DNA of 64,000 nt from Arsenicibacter rosenii (GTDB taxonomy: Bacteria; Bacteroidota; Bacteroidia; Cytophagales; Spirosomataceae). Below are positions 9,418 to 17,394 of this stretch, one piece after another. The notes under the pieces are model-generated. The model worked only from the letters and a program-made list of their open reading frames with translations. It did not search any database and was not told where the DNA came from. Position 1 is the stretch's first letter. The number at the start of each line of letters is the position of its first letter. The stretch is taken from assembly GCF_001870735.1 (NCBI RefSeq), contig NZ_MORL01000004.1:376250-440249 (forward strand), read 5' to 3'. The position numbers and the translations under genes were made by a program.

Positions 9418-10908
9418 ATGAACGCTACCATCGCCCTCGTCATTCTGATTGCCTATTTCGGGATGCTCATCACGGTTTCGTATTATACGTCGCGCGGAGC
9501 TGACACGAATACGTTTTTCACGGCCAACCGCCAGTCACCCTGGTACTTAGTGGCTTTTGCCATGATCGGCACCTCGCTTTCGGGCGTTACCTTTATTTCG
9601 GTACCGGGTGCGGTGGGTGCTCCCGTCGCCGGTTTTCCGGGAACCAAGGCCTTTTCCTATTTTCAGGTTGTGTTGGGTTATATCATTGGTTATTACGTCA
9701 TTGGAACCGTACTGATGCCGCTCTACTACCGGATGAACCTGATTTCGATTTACGGCTATCTGGAAAAACGGTTTGGTTTCTGGTCGTATAAAGCCGGGGC
9801 CGGTTTTTTCCTGCTGGCCCGTACGGTTGGTTCGGCAGTGCGTCTTTACGTAGCGGCCGGTGTGCTCCAGCTGGCTATTTTTAACAGCCTCGGCATTCCG
9901 TTTGAAGTGTCGGTGGCCATCACCATTCTGCTCATCTGGCTCTATACGTTTAAGGGTGGGGTCAAAACCATTATCATCACAGACACCCTGCAAACTACGT
10001 TTCTGGTCACAGCCGTTATCCTGACTATCATCCTGATTTCGAGCGAACTGAACTTTGGTTTCGGCGAGATGGTGAGCGTGGTAAAAGGCAGCTCGTATTC
10101 ACAGATTTTTTTCTGGGACGTTAATGATCCGCGGAATTTCTTTAAGCAGTTTATTTCAGGAGCCTTCATCGCCATTGTGATGACGGGGCTGGATCAGGAT
10201 CTGATGCAGAAAAACCTGACCTGTAAGAACATCGGGGAGGCTCAGAAGAATATGTTCTGGTTTACGATTACGCTGACCATCGTTAACCTCCTGTTCCTTT
10301 GCCTTGGTACGTTACTGTATCTTTATGCAGAATCGAAAGGCATCAGCATTCCGGCCAAAACCGATAACCTGTATCCCGAACTGGCCCTGAATCACTTCGG
10401 GATGGTTGTTGGTATTACGTTTCTGCTGGGCATTACGGCCGCTACCTATGCCAGTTCTGATTCGGCCCTGACCGCCTTAACTACCTCGTTCTGCATCGAC
10501 TTTATGAACGTGGAAGGCCGCCCCGAAACCGAACGGGCTAAAATCAAGCACTGGGTACATATCGGTTTTTCGGTGCTGTTCTACGTGGTAATTATTATCT
10601 TCAACCAACTGAACAGTCAGGACGTTGTAACGGCCGTATTCGATCTGGCCGGCTATACCTATGGTCCTTTACTGGGTCTCTACGCATTCGGCCTGTTTAC
10701 CAAACGGGGCGTTAAAGACAGGGTTGTTCCGTTTATCTGCATTGTTTCTCCGTTGCTGACCCTGTATATCAATAACCATTCAGCCGAATGGTTTAACGGC
10801 TATAAATTCAGCTTCGAGCGGCTTGTTCTGAACGGGCTTATTACGTTTCTGGGCATGCTGGCGGTTTCGCACAAACAAACCGCCGAACAGCAGCAGGCCA
10901 CTGCCTGA
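9418..10908 (+). CDS. Sodium:solute symporter (SSS family)
   Basis: A 496-residue inner-membrane cotransporter with about 13 hydrophobic segments. SSS-type features include SYYTSRGADTNTFFTANRQSPWYLVAFAMIGTS cut at the first helix boundary, the WLYTFKGGVKTIIITDTLQ region and the TAATYASSDSALTALTTSFCID stretch, which carries the Na+-site Ser/Thr pattern. The start is set at MNATIALVILIAYF because the 21 preceding in-frame codons are not hydrophobic and have no family likeness. The substrate cannot be told; many Bacteroidota SSS proteins near sugar-catabolism genes carry sialic acid or other sugars. A strong hairpin follows. Confidence 0.9.
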   Translation: MNATIALVILIAYFGMLITVSYYTSRGADTNTFFTANRQSPWYLVAFAMIGTSLSGVTFISVPGAVGAPVAGFPGTKAFSYFQVVLGYIIGYYVIGTVLMPLYYRMNLISIYGYLEKRFGFWSYKAGAGFFLLARTVGSAVRLYVAAGVLQLAIFNSLGIPFEVSVAITILLIWLYTFKGGVKTIIITDTLQTTFLVTAVILTIILISSELNFGFGEMVSVVKGSSYSQIFFWDVNDPRNFFKQFISGAFIAIVMTGLDQDLMQKNLTCKNIGEAQKNMFWFTITLTIVNLLFLCLGTLLYLYAESKGISIPAKTDNLYPELALNHFGMVVGITFLLGITAATYASSDSALTALTTSFCIDFMNVEGRPETERAKIKHWVHIGFSVLFYVVIIIFNQLNSQDVVTAVFDLAGYTYGPLLGLYAFGLFTKRGVKDRVVPFICIVSPLLTLYINNHSAEWFNGYKFSFERLVLNGLITFLGMLAVSHKQTAEQQQATA

Positions 10909-10929
10909 CCGATCCGGACAATCCTTTAC

Positions 10930-10967
10930 AGAACGCACCGGTATGCCCGCGCATGCCGGTGCGTTCT
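10930..10967 (+). terminator. Stem-loop after the symporter gene
   Basis: A 17-bp stem (AGAACGCACCGGTATGC / GCATGCCGGTGCGTTCT) with one G:U-type mismatch and a 4-nt loop (CCGC), starting 21 bp after the stop. A short T-containing stretch (GCTTTATG) follows rather than a clean T-run, so it is a likely but not classical terminator. Confidence 0.7.
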
Positions 10968-11190
10968 GCTTTATGTCCTATGGTTTGTCCTAAATGTCCT
11001 GTAAAAATTTCTATGCTTTTCTGTACAATTTCAACAAAAAGCAATACTCAACGGCGGTTCTGCCATCAACTATTTGGCTGTTCCCGCCAGCCTTTGTAAT
11101 TTTCTTAGCATTTATGCGTCTTTATAGTACGCACAATTACAATTAACCTACTTTTTGTTTTCAGACACTTGTGGCTGAATTACCTGTTAC

Positions 11191-11733
11191 ATGGAAAGAC
11201 GTACTGCATTAAAAAGCCTGGCTGTGGCAGCGGGTGGCCTCATCAGCCTGCCGGGCTGGGCCAATGGCTGGGCCAGAGGGTCAATGCCCGCAAACGGGGC
11301 TTTGCTCACTACCGCCCAGAACGAATTACTGGCCGAATTTGTCGAGGTAATTATCCCTGAGACCAAAACGCCGGGGGCAAAATCACTGGGTATTCATCAG
11401 TTTGTGGAACGTATGGTTACTGACTGCTATGAACCGGCGGCGCAGGAATCGTTTAAAAAAGGTGTTGGCATTGTGGAGGAAATGGCACAAATCAGCTACG
11501 GCAAGCCATTTGTCAGCTGCCAGCCGACGCAACGGAATGAACTGGTCACGAAGCTATCCACGTCAGCAGACGGGGGGCAGAAAGGCTTTTATTCGCTGGT
11601 AAAGGGGCTGACCATCCGTGGCTATATGTCGTCGGAGTACGTCATGACGAACCTGACCCATTATGAGTTTGCTCCTGCCCGTTATCTGGGCTGCGTACCG
11701 GTTGTGTCTAAAGCCGTTTCAGAGAAAAAATAA
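11191..11733 (+). CDS. Gluconate 2-dehydrogenase subunit 3 family protein (Tat-exported)
   Basis: A 180-residue small subunit of the GMC-type membrane or periplasmic dehydrogenases. The N-terminus has a twin-arginine signal (MERRTALKSLAVAAGGLISL). The mature part contains LLAEFVEVIIPETKTPGAKSLGIHQFVERMV, a signature of this family when read up to residue 20 and on. It sits 30 bp upstream of the GMC oxidoreductase gene, the usual arrangement. The large subunit has no signal of its own, so this subunit probably carries it through Tat. Substrate unknown. Confidence 0.88.
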   Translation: MERRTALKSLAVAAGGLISLPGWANGWARGSMPANGALLTTAQNELLAEFVEVIIPETKTPGAKSLGIHQFVERMVTDCYEPAAQESFKKGVGIVEEMAQISYGKPFVSCQPTQRNELVTKLSTSADGGQKGFYSLVKGLTIRGYMSSEYVMTNLTHYEFAPARYLGCVPVVSKAVSEKK

Positions 11734-11763
11734 GTTAATCAGCTTCTCATTGCCCCTGTTATC

Positions 11764-13491
11764 ATGGCAAATTTCAATATTGATGTAAAAGCAGCAACCA
11801 CCTACGACGCGATTGTCATCGGATCCGGCATTAGCGGCGGATGGGCTGCCAAAGAATTAACCGAAAAAGGATTACGAACACTGGTGCTGGAACGGGGCCG
11901 CGATGTCCGCCACATTGCCGACTACCCAACGACGATGATGCAGCCGTGGGAATTCGAGCACCGGAACCAGTTACCGCTGGACGTAAAAAAAGCGAACCCG
12001 ATCATTAGTAAATGTTACGCCTTTTACGAAGGCACCACCCAGTTCTTTGTTAAAGATGCCGAGCACCCCTATGTGCAGGAAAAGCCCTTTGACTGGATAC
12101 GCGGCTACCAGGTAGGCGGAAAATCGCTGATGTGGGCCCGTCAGACCCAGCGCTGGAGCGACTTCGACTTTGACGGCCCGGCCCGCGACGGTTTTGCCGT
12201 TGACTGGCCGATCCGGTATGCCGATATCGCTCCGTGGTACAGCTACGTTGAAAAGTTTGCCGGTATTTCGGGCAACAAGGATGGCCTGGCCACCCTGCCC
12301 GACGGCGAGTTTCTGCCAGCCCATCAATGGAACTGCGTCGAAAAATACTTCAGCCAGCAGATAGCCGGCAAGTATAAGGACCGCCACGTGATCATGGGAC
12401 GGGCGGCGCACATTACCAAACCGAATCCGATCCACATGCAGCAAGGCCGTGCTCAGTGCCAGCACCGGACTATCTGCGAACGCGGTTGTCCGTACGGCGG
12501 CTATTTCAGCAGCAACGCCTCAACCATTCCGTGGGCGATGAAAACCAAGAAACTGACCTTGCGGCCGGACTCGGTTGTGCATTCAATTATCTACGACGAG
12601 AAAAAAGGCAAGGCAACGGGTGTCCGCGTTATTGATGCCAACACCAAACAGATGATCGAGTTCTACGCCCGCATCATCTTTGTGAACGCGGCGGCCCTGA
12701 ACTCCAACCTGATCCTGCTGAACTCTACGTCGAACCGGTTTCCGAATGGTCTGGGCAACGACAGTGGGGTGTTGGGTAAATACGTGGCTTTCCACAACTA
12801 CCGCGGTGGTATCTCGGGCGAATACGACGGTTTCCTTGACTCGACAACGGAAGGTCGCCGGCCGAACAGCCCGTATATTCCGCGTTTCCGGAACGTATTT
12901 AAGCAGGAGACGAGCGGTCCGGCGTCCCGGTTCCTTCGTGGGTATGCCGCCGGTTTCTCGGCCGGCCGCAGTTCGCGGACCAATCAGGAAGGCCACGGTG
13001 TGAGTCTGAAAGAAAACCTGGTGAACCCACAGTTAGGCGGCTGGTATGTCGGCTCCCACATGATGGGCGAAACCATTCCGAAGGAAAGCAACTACGTGGC
13101 GCTCGACAAGGGTTTGAAGGATCCGTTCGGCATTCCGCAGCTCAAAATCTCCATCGACTACGACGAAAACGACGACAAGATGGTGAAGGATTATCAGGAG
13201 CAGATGACCGAGATGTTTACGGCGGCGGGTTTCAAAAACATCCGTGTCCGCGATGATCACCGGAATCCGGGCCTTGATATTCACGAAATGGGCGGCGTCC
13301 GGATGGGTAAAGACCCTAAAACGTCGATGCTCAACAAGTGGCATCAGCTCCATGCCTGTAAAAACGTATTCGTCACCGACGGGGCCAGCATGACCTCTAC
13401 CTCGACACAGAACCCGTCCCTGACCTACATGGCGTTCTCCGCCCGCGCAGCCGATTATGCGGTGAAGGAGATGAAGAAACAGAATTTGTAA
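11764..13491 (+). CDS. GMC family FAD-dependent oxidoreductase
   Basis: A 575-residue flavoprotein oxidising a sugar or alcohol. The N-terminal Rossmann motif is IGSGISGGWAAKEL (G20, G22, G25). A Cys-rich segment in the middle (CQHRTICERGCPYGGY, about residues 231-247) is typical of the gluconate-dehydrogenase-like branch. The C-terminal domain carries HEMGGVRMG and the final segment DGASMTSTSTQNPSLT with the conserved His/Asn region. No signal peptide is seen; export is probably by hitch-hiking with the Tat-dependent small subunit encoded just upstream. A perfect palindrome with a T-run lies 24 bp downstream. Confidence 0.9.
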   Translation: MANFNIDVKAATTYDAIVIGSGISGGWAAKELTEKGLRTLVLERGRDVRHIADYPTTMMQPWEFEHRNQLPLDVKKANPIISKCYAFYEGTTQFFVKDAEHPYVQEKPFDWIRGYQVGGKSLMWARQTQRWSDFDFDGPARDGFAVDWPIRYADIAPWYSYVEKFAGISGNKDGLATLPDGEFLPAHQWNCVEKYFSQQIAGKYKDRHVIMGRAAHITKPNPIHMQQGRAQCQHRTICERGCPYGGYFSSNASTIPWAMKTKKLTLRPDSVVHSIIYDEKKGKATGVRVIDANTKQMIEFYARIIFVNAAALNSNLILLNSTSNRFPNGLGNDSGVLGKYVAFHNYRGGISGEYDGFLDSTTEGRRPNSPYIPRFRNVFKQETSGPASRFLRGYAAGFSAGRSSRTNQEGHGVSLKENLVNPQLGGWYVGSHMMGETIPKESNYVALDKGLKDPFGIPQLKISIDYDENDDKMVKDYQEQMTEMFTAAGFKNIRVRDDHRNPGLDIHEMGGVRMGKDPKTSMLNKWHQLHACKNVFVTDGASMTSTSTQNPSLTYMAFSARAADYAVKEMKKQNL

Positions 13492-13515
13492 TACCTGTTT
13501 TTCTGATAATACCCC

Positions 13516-13543
13516 GTAGAGACAAGGCATGCCTTGTCTCTAC
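13516..13543. repeat. Perfect 28-bp palindrome, possible terminator
   Basis: Two 14-base arms, GTAGAGACAAGGCA and its exact complement TGCCTTGTCTCTAC, with no loop. It is followed by a run of T, so it could end the GMC oxidoreductase transcript. The words belong to the GTAGAGAC... palindromes known as dispersed repeats in several bacterial genomes. A degenerate half copy lies 67 bp downstream (13610-13633). Confidence 0.8.
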
Positions 13544-13574
13544 ATTTTTTTATACCCCATCGTGATTTATCCGC

Positions 13575-13582
13575 TAATTTTG
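13575..13582 (+). promoter_or_regulatory. Bacteroidota -7 box (TAATTTTG)
   Basis: Full match to the six fixed positions of TAnnTTTG, 64 bp before the chosen start of the GH20 gene. No convincing -33 box was found. Confidence 0.4.
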
Positions 13583-13609
13583 CCAGCCAACAATCAACGT
13601 ACTGCAAAC

Positions 13610-13633
13610 AGATAAGGCGTGCCTTGTCTCTAC
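13610..13633. repeat. Second, partly degenerate copy of the dispersed palindrome
   Basis: AGATAAGGCG followed by TGCCTTGTCTCTAC: the right arm is identical to that at 13530-13543, while the left arm is shortened and altered. It lies in the leader of the GH20 gene and would be part of its mRNA if the -7 box at 13575 is used. Confidence 0.65.
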
Positions 13634-13645
13634 CCTGTGTTTCCG

Positions 13646-15925
13646 ATGCAACGATTTTTTTTCCTTATTTCCCTGTGTACCCTCTCCATTCTCGTACGGG
13701 CGCAGGACCCGTCTCAACGCTATCCGATTATTCCGTTTCCGTCGTCGCTGGTGCCGGCTACCGGACAGTTTACCATTACGGCCAACACAGCACTCCTTGT
13801 TCAGGACAAACGGTTTGCCAATGAAGGACAGCAGTTGCAGGAACTGCTACAACCAGCCCTTGGTAAACAATTGACAGCCAATGCATCGGCTTCAAAAATC
13901 CTGTTACAGCATGACCCTTCCATTACGTCTGCTGAAGGGTACGCCTTACGCATCACGCCGCAACAGATTACCCTCAAAGCCGGTCAGCCGGCGGGTATGT
14001 TCCGGGCCATTCAGACCATTCGTCAGCTGCTGCCGATTGGTATTGAACAGCCCGCGAAACCCCTTGCCTCCCTGACGCTGCCGGCCGTTACGATTCAGGA
14101 TCAGCCCGCCTATGCGTGGCGCGGTATGCACCTCGATGTTTCGCGGCATTTTTACTCCATCGACTACCTGAAAACCTTTATCGACCGGCTGGCGCTGTAT
14201 AAGTTCAATACCTTTCACCTGCACCTGACCGATGATCAGGGATGGCGGCTGGAAATCAACGCCTATCCTAAACTGACCACAATTGGCGCATGGCGGACGT
14301 TTAACAACCAGGACTCCGTCGTGTTGAAGCGGGCGGTTACCAACCCCGATTTTGACTTGCCGAAACAGTTTCTCCGCCAACAGGACGGACAGACTCAATA
14401 CGGCGGTTTCTACACGCAGGCACAGATGCGGGACCTGATCGCCTATGCCGCAGCCCGGCACATCGACATCGTACCGGAAATCGACATGCCGGGGCACCTG
14501 AGCGCCGCCATCAAAGCCTATCCGTTTCTGAGCTGCACCGGTCAGGATGGCTGGGGCAAAACCTTTTCGGTGCCCGTCTGCCCTTGCAACGAGCCCACAT
14601 ACACCTTCATGGAAACCGTGTTGAGCGAGATAATCGCGTTGTTCCCAAGTCAGTACGTGCATATCGGGGCCGACGAAGTAGAAAAATCGACCTGGGCACA
14701 AACACCGGCCTGTCTGGAACTGATGAAGCGCGAAAACCTGAAAAATGTGGAAGAACTGCAAAGCTATTTTGTCCACCGTATTGAACAGTTTGTGCAGTCG
14801 AAGGGCAAGAAACTCATGGTGTGGGACGACGCACTGGAAGGCGGTCTGAAGCCCTCATCAACGGTAATGTACTGGCGCAGCTGGGTGAAAAACGCGCCAC
14901 AAAAGGCGGTCCAAAACGGCAATAACATCGTGATGACACCGGTCAGCCACCTGTATTTTGACAGCCCGCCGGGTAGTCAGTCCGTCGAAAACGTCTACAA
15001 GCTGCCGGTGGTCCCGCAGGATATTCCGGCCAGCCAGGCACGCCGGTTTCTGGGCGCTCAGGCAAACATCTGGACCGAGTACATTCCGACGGAGAACCGC
15101 GTCGATTACATGAGCATGCCCCGCATGACAGCCCTGGCCGAGATGGTCTGGTCGGCGAAAAAAGATTATCCGTCGTACCAGAAACGGTTGTTACAGCATT
15201 ATCTGCGGATGGAACAAATGGGCATTCACTACCGGCTCCCCGACCTGACCGGCTTTGCCGAAGAAAATGTCTTTGTCGACAAGGCCGCACTCAGCATCCG
15301 GAAACCGCTTGCCAGCTACAAACTCCGGTACACCACCAACGGTACACCACCAACGGCAACCTCACCGGAACTGCCCGCCGCCCTGACGATTGATAAGCCG
15401 CAGACGGTTCAGGTGGCGGCGTTTACCCCTTCGGGTGTCCGTGGCGATGTGTATGCCCTGCGCTACCAACAGCAGGCTTATGCTCAACCCGTTACTCCAG
15501 CCGGCACACAGGCAGGCTTAACCTGTGACCTGCTGAAAAAATACTTTAAGGCGACCACGTTTATGAAGGACTTGCCCGCCGACAGCACGTATCTCATCAA
15601 TAACCTGACCGTACCGAAAACCGTCACGGCGCCGAGCTTCGGCACTCGTTTCCGGGGGTATCTGCGTGTGCCCGAAACCGGCGTTTACAGCTTTTTCTAT
15701 ACCTGCGACGACGGCGGTGTGCTACGGATTGCTAACCGGCTGGTGGTTGATAACGACGGGAATCATTTCCCGATTGAAAAAAGCGGACAGGTCGCACTGG
15801 CGAAGGGCATGCATCCGTTCGAAGCCGATTTCATCGAAGGCGGTGGTGGCTTCACCCTCAAGCTCAAATACAGCGTCAACGGCTCCGCCCCCGCTGCTAT
15901 TCCCGACAGCTGGTTTACGCATTAA
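13646..15925 (+). CDS. Beta-N-acetylhexosaminidase (GH20) with C-terminal PA14 domain
   Basis: About 759 residues. It removes terminal beta-linked GlcNAc or GalNAc from glycans or chitin fragments. A signal peptide (MQRFFFLISLCTLSILVRAQ) precedes a GH20b N-terminal domain (about 25-150) and the catalytic TIM barrel with RGMHLDVSRHF, HLHLTDDQGWR and the catalytic Asp-Glu pair in HIGADEVEKSTW. After a chitobiase-like beta-sandwich (APYTTNG-like region) comes a PA14 domain (about 615-755: YLRVPETGVYSFFYTCDDG, LVVDNDG), probably carbohydrate-binding. The ATG at 13646 is preferred to an in-frame GTG 27 bp upstream, because that one lies in the repeat. Predicted periplasmic. Confidence 0.93.
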   Translation: MQRFFFLISLCTLSILVRAQDPSQRYPIIPFPSSLVPATGQFTITANTALLVQDKRFANEGQQLQELLQPALGKQLTANASASKILLQHDPSITSAEGYALRITPQQITLKAGQPAGMFRAIQTIRQLLPIGIEQPAKPLASLTLPAVTIQDQPAYAWRGMHLDVSRHFYSIDYLKTFIDRLALYKFNTFHLHLTDDQGWRLEINAYPKLTTIGAWRTFNNQDSVVLKRAVTNPDFDLPKQFLRQQDGQTQYGGFYTQAQMRDLIAYAAARHIDIVPEIDMPGHLSAAIKAYPFLSCTGQDGWGKTFSVPVCPCNEPTYTFMETVLSEIIALFPSQYVHIGADEVEKSTWAQTPACLELMKRENLKNVEELQSYFVHRIEQFVQSKGKKLMVWDDALEGGLKPSSTVMYWRSWVKNAPQKAVQNGNNIVMTPVSHLYFDSPPGSQSVENVYKLPVVPQDIPASQARRFLGAQANIWTEYIPTENRVDYMSMPRMTALAEMVWSAKKDYPSYQKRLLQHYLRMEQMGIHYRLPDLTGFAEENVFVDKAALSIRKPLASYKLRYTTNGTPPTATSPELPAALTIDKPQTVQVAAFTPSGVRGDVYALRYQQQAYAQPVTPAGTQAGLTCDLLKKYFKATTFMKDLPADSTYLINNLTVPKTVTAPSFGTRFRGYLRVPETGVYSFFYTCDDGGVLRIANRLVVDNDGNHFPIEKSGQVALAKGMHPFEADFIEGGGGFTLKLKYSVNGSAPAAIPDSWFTH

Positions 15926-16020
15926 GAATGAATAATGGTTAATGAGTAATGGATAATGTAATCGGCTCTTCATCATTGTACATTACTCATTGTTCATTAT
16001 TCATTATCCATTGACCATTA
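15926..16020. repeat. Long imperfect hairpin of AATGAATAATG words between convergent genes
   Basis: The left arm (15926-15960) is built of AATGAATAATGG, TTAATGAG and TAATGG words; the right arm (15977-16020) is built of the complementary CATTACTCATTG, TTCATTATTC and ATTGACCATTA words. It fills the whole gap between the GH20 stop and the stop of the convergent cytochrome gene and probably acts as a bidirectional terminator. The same words occur at 43.33 kb. Confidence 0.65.
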
Positions 16021-17112
16021 CTTTTTCTCCAGCCCGTCAATCCATGCTTCAATCAGCGCGACGCCTTCTTTATGGATGCTGACGCGGCCGATTTCGGGCA
16101 TCATGATGCCGGGATGGACTGAATTCATCCGGTAAGTCATGATCGACGCCTTTCCGTGGCCCGGATTAATGTCAAACTTAAACGTCCCCGCCCCGATACC
16201 GGCGGCTACCGGCGATTTCAGCACGCCCCAATGAAACGGGTCCCGCTGCTCGTAGTTCAGGTATAAGCCCGAGGTTGAGGCGGGGCCTTTGGGGTTGTGG
16301 CAATGTCCGCAATTGACATCCAGATACGAACGGGCGCGGGCATCAAGTGACGCCTTCGGGTCGTGCATGGCCACAAGTGGCTGAATGGCCGCAATTACCT
16401 CCGGTGTTGCTTTCAGATAACCGACCTTCATCCAGCGTTCCAGTTGATTTTCGGTTGTATCGCCATAGGCGATGCTGTGGTTCAGTTGCTTGACTTTCGG
16501 ACCGATCGGGACAAAGGCGTCTTTCTGGTTGTGGCAGCTTTTGCACTGATTCTTGTTCGGCATCGCATACGTAATCTGATGCGCAGCGCCCTGCTCGTCC
16601 TGCCAGCTTACCGGTATGGCATCGCCGGTTACCTTATAGTCAGCATCCGTCTGCGCATCGTTCCAGCGATACGGATACGCTTTCCAGACGCCATCATTTT
16701 TTACGAGCAGCCGCGTCTCCAGAATCCGCCGCTCGCCGGTTGGTTTTGAGAAATCAGCAGGGTAATAAAAGTTTTTGATCAGGATCGTTTTGTCCGGAAA
16801 CCGAAGCGGGTCGTCAGGCTGACTGGCGTCAACGGTGGCGGCGGTACCCTCAGGCATCCAGACGAACCGCTTTTTAAACGCATAATCAGTAAATAACGTA
16901 GCGACAGGTTCATAGGGCAGCACCTTGTCAGCGGGCGTCAACTGCCGCATCTCCCCTTCATAAAAACCATATTCCGATAACTTCTTCAGCGGAAACGTGG
17001 TAAAATCAAGCAGTGACGGGTGTTTACCCGCCTGATTTCCCACGAAGCAGGCATGCAGCACACTACCCGCGAATACTACCACGGCTATCAATAATACATT
17101 CTTTTTTGCCAT
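16018..17112 (-). CDS. SO2930 family dihaem c-type cytochrome lipoprotein
   Basis: About 364 residues. A lipoprotein signal is seen (MAKKNVLLIAVVVFAG, lipobox SVLHAC, lipidated Cys22). Two haem c sites are present: CKSCH (C190-H194) and CGHCH (C268-H272). The remaining sequence (FPLKKLSEYGFYEG near the start, RVSIHKEGVALIEAWI near the end) fits the SO2930/HNE_0200 family of unknown role. As I recall, that family is strongly associated with a parallel beta-helix protein of the type encoded just upstream here. An ATG 54 bp upstream is in frame but lies in the 26-bp repeat array, so the inner start is chosen. Confidence 0.88.
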   Translation of the reverse strand: MAKKNVLLIAVVVFAGSVLHACFVGNQAGKHPSLLDFTTFPLKKLSEYGFYEGEMRQLTPADKVLPYEPVATLFTDYAFKKRFVWMPEGTAATVDASQPDDPLRFPDKTILIKNFYYPADFSKPTGERRILETRLLVKNDGVWKAYPYRWNDAQTDADYKVTGDAIPVSWQDEQGAAHQITYAMPNKNQCKSCHNQKDAFVPIGPKVKQLNHSIAYGDTTENQLERWMKVGYLKATPEVIAAIQPLVAMHDPKASLDARARSYLDVNCGHCHNPKGPASTSGLYLNYEQRDPFHWGVLKSPVAAGIGAGTFKFDINPGHGKASIMTYRMNSVHPGIMMPEIGRVSIHKEGVALIEAWIDGLEKK

Positions 17113-17150
17113 ATCCATCCTTTCATATCCGATATTCCGTACGGGCGACC

Positions 17151-17394
17151 CCATGTGGTCGCCCATCTAATATGATCCATGTGATCGCCCATCTAATGTG
17201 ATCCATGTGGTCGCCCATCTAATGTGATCCATGTGATCGCCCATCTAATATGATCCATGTGATCGCCCATCTAACCGGCAGGCACACATGTAACCCATGT
17301 GGTCGCCCATCTAATGTGATCTATGTGGTCGCCCATCTAATATGATCCATGTGATCGCCCATCTAATATGATCCATGTGGTCGCCCATTTATAG
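17151..17394. repeat. Tandem array of nine 26-bp units
   Basis: Units start at 17151, 17177, 17203, 17229, 17255, 17295, 17321, 17347 and 17373 (the last incomplete). Each reads CCATGTGGTCGCCCATCTAA plus TATGAT, with G/A variation at the eighth base and A/G near the end. A 14-bp insertion (GGCACACATGTAAC) separates units five and six. The array fills the gap between two co-directional genes; the last unit contains the stop codon of the beta-helix gene. On the minus strand each unit offers an ATGGGCGA codon series, but 26 is not a multiple of three and stops appear. Confidence 0.95.

Noticed and set aside
13946-14776. 276-codon frame on the minus strand inside the GH20 gene
   Set aside because: Lies fully antisense to a well-recognised enzyme gene and has no family resemblance; it is a shadow of codon usage.
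17151-17394. CRISPR array or start of a repeat protein
   Set aside because: There are no spacers; the 26-bp period is not a multiple of three and the minus-strand frame hits stops.
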